A DNA stretch of 64,000 nucleotides from RDXT01 sp033765305. GTDB taxonomy: Bacteria; Bacteroidota; Bacteroidia; J057. The notes under the pieces were generated by a model, which did no database searches, had not been told where the DNA came from, and saw only the letters and a list, made by a program, of their open reading frames with translations. The translations under genes were made by a program, and so were the position numbers. Shown in pieces: positions 59,401 to 64,000 of this stretch. Location of the stretch: the NCBI GenBank assembly GCA_033765305.1, contig JANRID010000044.1, positions 17,372-81,371 of the forward strand, read 5' to 3'. How positions within the stretch are numbered: position 1 is the stretch's first letter; every line of letters starts with the position of its first letter.

Positions 59401-60092
59401 ACGGTCCAGTATTCGGTCGTATTGGTAAACGCCGTGCTGCCCGTCGGGTCCAGCAGCGAAGCCAGGGTCTTGTTGTCGAGCTCGCTCGTCAGCGCCGAAG
59501 CCACCGACAGCAGCACGATGACCACGATGGCGTTGAGATAGATGAATAAATTATTCCGCGACAGAGATACAGTGGCGAAGAAAATACTGCCCGTGAACAG
59601 GGTGAAGGGCAGCACGTGCATGACAAAGGGAACCACGTAGTGGCTCAGCGAAAAGGGGCCCACCTTTTCCGGAATGGCATAGGGCATCGCAAACGCGATC
59701 ATCAGCCCCAGGGGGATGCAGATAAGCACCAGCACGGTGAGCAGCAGCGAGCCCAGATAGCGGCCGCCGAGGTAGTCCAGCTTGGTGATGGGCTTGGTGA
59801 AAAACAGCTCGTGCGCGTGGTATTCGAAATCCCGGATGACCGGCACCCCCATGAATGCAGCCACCGCGAAGATGCCGATCTGGGCGAGGGAAATCAGGAT
59901 CAGGTGCAGGCTGTAGGGCGAATTGCCGAGGTTTTTGCCGCCGCCGGTCAGGATGCCCGCCGGTTCGGGCCCCAGGCCGCCGGCCAGGATGCTGCCGTAG
60001 AGCAGGCCTACGCCCAGAAACAGCAGCATGTATATGTAGGTAGCAGGCCGCTTGAGCCGGTACCGCAGTTCGAACAGGAAGATGGTGTACAT
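56466..60092 (-). CDS. ABC transporter permease fused to M1-family aminopeptidase
   Basis: Membrane protein of 1208 residues. The first half holds two ABC-2-type permease units with about twelve hydrophobic helices (MYTIFLFELRYRLKRP opens each unit type). The second half (about 640-1208) is an M1-like peptidase facing the periplasm, with zinc site HEVAHQWWAHQ and the third ligand glutamate in FLSETMSQYAAL. Spacing from HExxH to that E is 19 residues, as in this fused family. The GAMEN exopeptidase motif is absent; the corresponding place reads EFPRYQGFAQSFANTIPFSE. The ATP-binding subunit is encoded 43 bp upstream on the same strand. Substrate and direction of transport are unknown. Confidence 0.93.
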   Translation of the reverse strand: MYTIFLFELRYRLKRPATYIYMLLFLGVGLLYGSILAGGLGPEPAGILTGGGKNLGNSPYSLHLILISLAQIGIFAVAAFMGVPVIRDFEYHAHELFFTKPITKLDYLGGRYLGSLLLTVLVLICIPLGLMIAFAMPYAIPEKVGPFSLSHYVVPFVMHVLPFTLFTGSIFFATVSLSRNNLFIYLNAIVVIVLLSVASALTSELDNKTLASLLDPTGSTAFTNTTEYWTVAERNTRTLPATWITVGNQAIWAAVGLGILALVYARFRMAASMESGRASAPKAAKAGAMLRQLGNSVTLQKVELPKVRLRFGMGPYLGILRRIMRQEFRWVISSPIFWAIVGVGILLSVVVLVFGGQLFGTPTLPVTYQVLAQLQGQLQLFILAIIVFYTGEMVWRERGNELHEIYDALPMPTWITLAAKYLAITGVIYLLMAVVMLVGLTTQVVQGFFTFNFPMYFAALFFFWPINLLIFSALAFFVQILSQNKFLGFFLTVLVYLGWTLALGLIGVEDNLASFSGSPGLVYSDMNGYGHYAGPYLIFKLYWGSLAAAMLILGNALWQRGTGDSLRDRLRSLGQRLDRRGQIALGAALAVFLGTGGFIYYNTHILNDFQNSREAQRQQAEQEKAYSRYAALPMPRITDVRIAVDLFPKDRNFDLRGSYRLENKTDSAVREVHLSFLTGVRYRELALSRPAERTLYDTVMGYAILRLAEPMLPGDTAELRFEAEYRTRGFVNSGPNSQIVANGTFLNHYYFPLIGYQRDFELQDTDLRKKYGLPERERFPNIDDTAALRNTLFANDADWIGFEAVVSTEPDQIALAPGYLEREWNENGRRYFHYKMDSKMAKFWNISSARYTVQRDVWKAPDGRDISLEIYHHASHTYNLERMMEGMKRSLEYYTEAFGPYQHRQVRILEFPRYQGFAQSFANTIPFSEAIGFIADVKEGDVDYPLYITAHEVAHQWWAHQVAGGAVQGFQFLSETMSQYAALMVMAHKFGPEEIRKYLKYEMNQYLQGRTGERVEEKPALLSENQLYIHYNKGSVIMYALQDYIGEDSLNAALKRYVAQVRFQEPPYTTTREWRRYVDAVTPDSVKHVLRDWFDEITLYDLKTDSVRVDSAGGAYKVILTYEAKKFRDDGRGEETEVPVEDYVDVGIFAREKTDGEWKPVPLYFRKHKLSSGVNTLEIPVDRKPYEAGIDPYNKLIDRKPDDNTRRF

Positions 60093-60135
60093 GGAGGGAC
60101 GTGAAATTGGATGACGGATAGAGCCTCAGGAAAGA

Positions 60136-61026
60136 TCAGGCGCCCGCAGCGGCCAGTTCGCGGGATTTGATCTGGAAGAAATACACGTCCTCCAGCGAGG
60201 GGCGCGCTGCCTCGAAGCGTTCCGCAGGCTGGGCCTCGCTCCAGGCCCGGACGAGGATCTTCCCGGCGAAATGGCGGGAGGAAATCACATTGTGCTGCTG
60301 CTGAATGGCTTCAAGCTCCGTTTTCTCGATGCTGGCCTCCCAGATCCGGCCCTCGGCGCCCCGGATGAGCTCCAGCGGCTGGCCCTGCACCAGCACCTCG
60401 CCCCGGTGGATGATGGCCATGCGTTCGCAGAGGTCGCTCACGTCCTCCACGATGTGGGTGGACAGGATGACGATGATCTGCTCGCCGATTTCACTCAGCA
60501 GGTTGTGGAAGCGGTAGCGCTCCGCCGGGTCGAGGCCGGCGGTGGGCTCGTCCACGATTACGAGGCTGGGATTGCCGATCAGGGCCTGGGCAATGCCGAA
60601 GCGCTGCTTCATGCCGCCGGAGTATTTGCCCACGGGGCGCTTGCGCACTTCCCAGAGGTTGGTCTGGCGAAGCAGGGCCTCCACCCGCGCCGCACGCTCC
60701 GCCCGGTCATGGATGCCTTTAAGGCGCGCAAAGTGGTCCAGCAGCTCCTCCGCGCTCACGCGGGGATAAACCCCGAACGACTGGGGCAGATAGCCCAGGG
60801 TCTGGCGCACCTCGTGCTTCTGGCGCAGCACATCCAGGCTGCCGAGCTGCACTTCGCCGCTGTCGGCGTCCTGCAGGGTGGCGAGGGTGCGCATGAGGGT
60901 GGACTTGCCCGCGCCGTTGGGGCCCAGCAGGCCGAACATGCCCGTGCTGATTTCCAGCGACACGTTGTTCAGCGCCCGGACGCCGTTGGAGTAGGTCTTG
61001 CTCAGGTTTCGGATGGATAGCTGCAT
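60136..61026 (-). CDS. ABC transporter ATP-binding protein
   Basis: Cytoplasmic ATPase of 296 residues that should energise the permease-M1 fusion 43 bp downstream. Walker A is GPNGAGKST at 35-43, the signature motif is YSGGMKQRF at 135-143, Walker B is LVIVDEPTAGLD from 155, and the switch histidine is in STHIVEDVSD. The last 70 residues form a short regulatory tail typical of ABC-2 ATPases. Start at 61026 was chosen because the family opens MQLSIRNLSKTY; eight residues more are possible. Confidence 0.95.
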   Translation of the reverse strand: MQLSIRNLSKTYSNGVRALNNVSLEISTGMFGLLGPNGAGKSTLMRTLATLQDADSGEVQLGSLDVLRQKHEVRQTLGYLPQSFGVYPRVSAEELLDHFARLKGIHDRAERAARVEALLRQTNLWEVRKRPVGKYSGGMKQRFGIAQALIGNPSLVIVDEPTAGLDPAERYRFHNLLSEIGEQIIVILSTHIVEDVSDLCERMAIIHRGEVLVQGQPLELIRGAEGRIWEASIEKTELEAIQQQHNVISSRHFAGKILVRAWSEAQPAERFEAARPSLEDVYFFQIKSRELAAAGA

Positions 61027-61112
61027 GATCTCATTCGCAATTACAGGCAATCAGTCTCCCAACTTGCCGAATTATTACGGAAGATCCATGCTTTTTTGCA
61101 GACACCGCCCGC

Positions 61113-61823
61113 TCAGGGGGCCGCAGCCTGGAGTACGGCCAGCATCGCCAGCACATCGGTCAGCATGTGCAGCAGCATGCCGGGCCAGAGCCGCCGGGTG
61201 AGCAGGTAGACCAGACCGAACACCAGCCCTGCCGCCAGGTACCCCCCGAAGGTATCCAGCCCCGACAGCACAATCTGCCCGTGGATGAATACAAACGACA
61301 CCGAGGTGATCAGCAGGCCCAGCCAGCGGCTGATGCCCCGGCTTTCGAGCGCCCGGATGCCGAATCCCCGGTACACAAATTCTTCGCAGCATCCCGCTGA
61401 AAATGCGTTCAGAATCCAAAGCTGCCGCTCTGCGCTGCTGCGCGGGGCGAAGCCGCCCAGATCCATCTGCGCAACGGCCTCCGGCGGGACCTGCGCCATG
61501 GCTGCCTCCGCCAGCAGATAGGCCCCGGCCGCCGCGAGCAGGTACGCAGCCAGCAGCCCGCCGGCCTGCAGCCAGGTCAGCTTCAGCCCGATGTCGGCCA
61601 GGCTCCAGCCGCCGGCACGCATAAAGCGCCACGCCAGCGCGAGGCTCGCCCAATGCAGCAGCATGGTGCTGCCCCAGAACGGAAAAAACTGGCTTCGGTC
61701 CCCCGCCTGCCACAGGCCGGTGCTCCAGGGAGCCAGCCCGTTGAGCCAGTACAGCGCCGGAAACAGCAGGATCAGCGCGATCTGCAGCCAGGGCAATGCC
61801 GGTTTGACCGCTTGGGTATTCAT
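61113..61823 (-). CDS. CPBP family intramembrane metalloprotease
   Basis: Membrane protease of 236 residues with about seven helices. The active-site motifs are CCEEFVYRGFGI (E147, E148, R152), FVFIHGQIV (H181) and MLLHMLTDVL (H219, D223), the three conserved motifs of the CPBP/Rce1 group. In bacteria these proteins process or protect against small peptides, or regulate signalling. The start may be 61823 or 61829. It lies 86 bp upstream of the ATPase gene on the same strand, but no functional link is evident. Confidence 0.88.
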   Translation of the reverse strand: MNTQAVKPALPWLQIALILLFPALYWLNGLAPWSTGLWQAGDRSQFFPFWGSTMLLHWASLALAWRFMRAGGWSLADIGLKLTWLQAGGLLAAYLLAAAGAYLLAEAAMAQVPPEAVAQMDLGGFAPRSSAERQLWILNAFSAGCCEEFVYRGFGIRALESRGISRWLGLLITSVSFVFIHGQIVLSGLDTFGGYLAAGLVFGLVYLLTRRLWPGMLLHMLTDVLAMLAVLQAAAP

Positions 61824-61944
61824 GCGCATGCAAAATTGGGATGCCTCCAGGCCGGTCCGGCGCATCCGATATTCTCAAGATATGAATATATTCCCGATTG
61901 TCCAAGTGCCTGACTTGCAGCATTCCGGCTGCCCGTCTCCATAC

Positions 61945-63054
61945 TCAGGCCAGCAGCAGCGTGAAGGCCTCCGGGGCCTGCTCCGTGCCGTTGATGATCA
62001 GCGCCACGCGCTGCTCGCCGGCGCAGTAGGTCCGGGTCGTGACAGGACGGAAGGAATGCCGCCGTGCGATGGGCAGGACCTCCCCCGGCGCGGCCTGACG
62101 CTCGCCGAGCTTGAAGACTTTCCGGGAAAACCCGCCGCCGGCCCGCCGGAAATAGAGGGCATATTCGAGCCGCAGCAGGGCAGGCGCATCGCCGCTGTAC
62201 AGCACTTCGCCGCTGAATATCAGATACTCCGGCACGCGGACCTCCGGCGTCTCCACCCGGAAGGCGCGCAGCGCCGCCGGCGCTCCGTGCTGCACGCCGA
62301 AGCGGGCCAGGGCTTCCGGATGGCCCTGCCTGAGCAGGGTGCGGCAGGCATGCTTGAGCAGGGCGTCAGTCTCCGGGCGCTCGCCCTTCCACTGCCGGGC
62401 CAGGTCCAGGATCAGCTCCGGGTGGCTGCGGGAGAAATCGTTGAGGTGGTTGGCGACGCTGCGGCGCACATATTCCGAGGGGTCGGCGCGGAGCTGCGCC
62501 AGGAGGGGCAGCATGCGCGAGGGATCGCGCTGGAAGGCCGGCAAGGCCATGCCCCAGGGCAGGCGCGGGCGCGCGCCCTCGCTTGCGAGCCGGCGCACAT
62601 GCGCGTCCGGATGCAGCACCCACTGCGCCAGGCGGCCAAGCACCAGGGCCTCATGCTGCATGAGGAAGGGGCGGATGGCAAATTCGCAGGACGCCAGGGA
62701 GGTGATCCGCTCCATCAGGTCCAGGGCCGGCTCCGGGTGCTCCAGGCCGCAGCGTTCGATATATTCGGGCAGAAACAGGTACACCAGCTCGTACTCGCTG
62801 CTGCGGAGGCTGCGCAGGCGCTCCGACAGCGCGAGGAGCAGGGGCGCCGCCTCCGGAAAATGGGCCGGCAGATGGCGCTCCAGCACGGCGGCGCAGTGGC
62901 GGATGCGGTCTTTGAGCTCCCGCGAGGGCCAGCGGGCGTCCTGCACCTCCGCCGCGAACTGCCCGGGATCCGTCTGCGGGCGCAGGGCCTGCACCTGCTC
63001 CGCTACCTGGCGGATGAAGGCTGGGGTGTAGAGGTCTTTGAAGGGGCTGGGCAT
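61945..63054 (-). CDS. DNA alkylation repair-like HEAT-repeat protein
   Basis: Soluble all-helical protein of 369 residues resembling AlkC/AlkD-type glycosylases. HEAT-like repeats run from about 60 to 260, with ALDLMERITSLASCEFAIRP, LRADPSEYVRRSVANHLNDF and HPELILDLARQWKGERPETD being the most typical segments. Residues about 270-369 form a beta-rich tail (FRVETPEVRVPEYLIFSGEV; LRLEYALYFRRAGGGFSRKV) that is extra relative to AlkD and present in some AlkC proteins. Glycosylase activity is a family expectation, not shown. Start at 63054 removes 32 proline-rich residues. It is 121 bp from the CPBP gene on the same strand. Confidence 0.82.
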   Translation of the reverse strand: MPSPFKDLYTPAFIRQVAEQVQALRPQTDPGQFAAEVQDARWPSRELKDRIRHCAAVLERHLPAHFPEAAPLLLALSERLRSLRSSEYELVYLFLPEYIERCGLEHPEPALDLMERITSLASCEFAIRPFLMQHEALVLGRLAQWVLHPDAHVRRLASEGARPRLPWGMALPAFQRDPSRMLPLLAQLRADPSEYVRRSVANHLNDFSRSHPELILDLARQWKGERPETDALLKHACRTLLRQGHPEALARFGVQHGAPAALRAFRVETPEVRVPEYLIFSGEVLYSGDAPALLRLEYALYFRRAGGGFSRKVFKLGERQAAPGEVLPIARRHSFRPVTTRTYCAGEQRVALIINGTEQAPEAFTLLLA

Positions 63055-63109
63055 GGAGGGAAGGGATATCGCTTGGTCAGGGTCTGGAGGTGCGGCGCAG
63101 GCCCATCCC

Positions 63110-63493
63110 TCAGCTTCGGTCCTCGATCCGGATGATCCGGTCTCCGGCATCGAAGGTGAAGCACGACTGCCCCTTGAGCTGCATCAGATCGCCGGGGCGC
63201 ATGCAGTTGGGCAGGGCCACGTCCAGCACGGCCCGGTAGTCGATGTCGGCGGTGAGGGTATCGCCCTCCGCCTGCCAGGCAGTGACAGTCTGCCGGCGCT
63301 CGCGGAACATGCGCCGCGCAGTTTCGGCCTGCCTGCGGAAGGCATCGGCGCCTTCCAGGCGCAGCTCGGTCCGGCCATTGCTGCGGTGCTCGAACACCAG
63401 ATCCGGATGCGCATGCGCCAGCATGCCCCCGATGTCGAAAGTGTTGTACGCCTCGATGTACTGCTCGATGATCTGCTGCCGGCGGGATTCCAT
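63110..63493 (-). CDS. NTF2-like (SnoaL) domain protein
   Basis: Small soluble protein of 127 residues with a cone-shaped NTF2-like fold: an N-terminal helix (RRQQIIEQYIEAYNTFDIGG), an early strand (LVFEHRSNGRTELRLEG), and a C-terminal sheet (CFTFDAGDRIIRIEDRS). These proteins are small-molecule binders or isomerases without a common reaction. The start at 63493 sits 29 bases after an exact promoter box; the frame upstream to 63781 would cross that promoter. It lies 55 bp upstream of the alkylation repair gene on the same strand. Confidence 0.84.
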   Translation of the reverse strand: MESRRQQIIEQYIEAYNTFDIGGMLAHAHPDLVFEHRSNGRTELRLEGADAFRRQAETARRMFRERRQTVTAWQAEGDTLTADIDYRAVLDVALPNCMRPGDLMQLKGQSCFTFDAGDRIIRIEDRS

Positions 63494-63757
63494 AGGGTCA
63501 GGAAGTTGAAACAGCTGCTTCGCAAACGTACGCAATATAGCCGGAAGGGCAAGCGGAGCGGGATGCTCCGGTTTCAGCCGCCGCATACGGCCCGCCCGGA
63601 TGCGCCGGACCGCCATGCCGGATCTCGCGGAAGCCTCGCAGTACTGCTTTTCGGAGCGATTGAGCCGAAGATCGGAAACAGGGGCCGGAATGGCAAGCTG
63701 GAGCTGCGGGCTTTCTGATGCCGCATCCGGACCCGTGACCGCTGCCCGCTCCGGTGC
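63494..63757. other. 264-bp gene-free stretch before the palindrome mosaic
   Basis: It holds the NTF2 gene promoter and nothing else that is recognisable: no open frame with a start in context, no tRNA and no repeat until the TATCATATGA word at 63758. Confidence 0.6.
63523..63552 (-). promoter_or_regulatory. Promoter of the NTF2-like gene
   Basis: On the minus strand TACGTTTG (63523-63530) is an exact TAnnTTTG match and TTG (63550-63552) lies 19 bases upstream. It is 29 bases before the start codon. Confidence 0.65.
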
Positions 63758-63838
63758 TATCATATGACAAAATGGGGCCATGCCGCCGATTTCCGCCCAT
63801 AACGGGTACCCCTATAGGTACCCCCCCCTACCTATATA

Positions 63839-63884
63839 GGTGGGGGTACCCACCCCAAAAGGTAAATCGATTTACCTCAAAGCT
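63839..63884 (+). repeat. Direct repeat copy 1 of the mosaic unit
   Basis: 46-base unit beginning GGTGGGGGTACCCACCCC and containing the GGTAAATCGATTTACC palindrome. It aligns without gaps to 63903-63948 with about nine mismatches. Confidence 0.8.
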
Positions 63885-63902
63885 CAATGCATTGTGCTTT
63901 GA

Positions 63903-63948
63903 GGTAGGGGTACCCACCCCTGGGGGTAAATGCATTTACCTCTGAGCT
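63903..63948 (+). repeat. Direct repeat copy 2 of the mosaic unit
   Basis: 46-base unit beginning GGTAGGGGTACCCACCCC and containing GGTAAATGCATTTACC. Spacing to copy 1 is 64 bases start to start. A third, partial copy of the TAAATGCATTTACCT core is at 63970-63984. Confidence 0.8.
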
Positions 63949-64000
63949 GATATCATATGAGCTTTGAGCTAAATGCATTTACCTTCCGGGGTACCCCCCC

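Larger units (their letters stand above)
63758..64000. repeat. Dense mosaic of short palindromes and direct repeats
   Basis: This non-coding stretch is built almost entirely from short palindromic words: GGTACC five times (63805, 63817, 63845, 63909, 63990), ATGCAT three times, ATCGAT once, ACCTATATAGGT (63830-63841), GGTAAATCGATTTACC (63861-63876), GGTAAATGCATTTACC (63925-63940), TAAATGCATTTA again at 63970-63981, CAATGCATTG inside a 32-bp near-perfect palindrome (63874-63905), and TATCATATGA at both 63758 and 63951. Base composition swings between runs of C or G and AT-rich palindrome cores. It reaches the window end and may continue. No open frame crosses it. Its nature is unknown. Confidence 0.85.

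Noticed and set aside
63804..64000. CRISPR array
   Set aside because: Repeats are not of constant length, are separated by further repeats instead of unique spacers of 30-40 bp, and no cas gene is near.
1..64000. tRNA or rRNA genes
   Set aside because: No T-loop-like GTTCGA segment with acceptor-stem pairing and no conserved rRNA stretch was found in the intergenic regions. A covariance-model search would settle it.

Overview
The window is high-GC DNA (about 63-65% by eye) from a member of the Bacteroidota, most likely a Saprospiria-type lineage. The evidence is: type IX secretion C-terminal sorting domains on large surface proteins; LytS/LytTR signalling; an ABC permease fused to an M1 peptidase; DUF4199, DUF1573 and DUF2520 proteins; no Shine-Dalgarno sequences; and promoters of the Bacteroidota TAnnTTTG type. 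The assignment below phylum is an inference. No rRNA, tRNA, insertion sequence, prophage or CRISPR array was seen.

Layout. 1-4.2 kb: a truncated sodium:solute symporter, a creatininase-family hydrolase, an isolated nuoN and a small hypothetical gene. 4.5-12 kb: a secreted M43 metalloprotease, an FtsB/DivIC-like protein, a DUF1573-like protein and a 1298-residue T9SS surface protein. 12.1-19.1 kb: argC, lipoproteins, a HipA-like kinase paired with DUF3037, a DOPA-dioxygenase-like protein and a PD-(D/E)XK Rpn-family protein. 19.3-25 kb: a TPR-LytS kinase overlapping its LytTR regulator, then a Kelch propeller protein overlapping a T9SS protein. 25-29.8 kb: MazG, a GT39 enzyme and dtd on the minus strand, divergent from an arginine operon (GNAT-argG) with a long leader. 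29.9-41.6 kb: secreted proteins and hydrolases (phosphodiesterase, GH30, serine hydrolase, GH3), plsC and ribF. 41.7-48.4 kb: a second Rpn-family paralogue, then a peptide-use cluster (OPT transporter, dipeptide epimerase, class IV aminotransferase, DUF2520) and a fatty-acid hydroxylase. 48.5-56.4 kb: an unpartnered LytS kinase, a 1670-residue CheR-PAS-histidine kinase, an SH3 lipoprotein and a DUF4199 protein. 56.4-63.5 kb: the ABC-M1 system, a CPBP protease, a DNA alkylation repair-like protein and an NTF2-like protein. 63.8-64.0 kb: a dense mosaic of palindromes that runs off the window end.

The most unusual items are the palindrome mosaic at the right end, which is not explained by any gene; an arginine-rich 22-codon leader ORF with a hairpin over its stop codon upstream of the arginine genes, which looks like an undescribed attenuator; and two Rpn-family paralogues that both have a predicted -7 box 5-6 nt before the start codon and a 21-bp triplicated coiled-coil segment. 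Start codons were often moved inward from the longest open frame to fit signal peptides, family starts or promoter positions. These choices are stated per gene.
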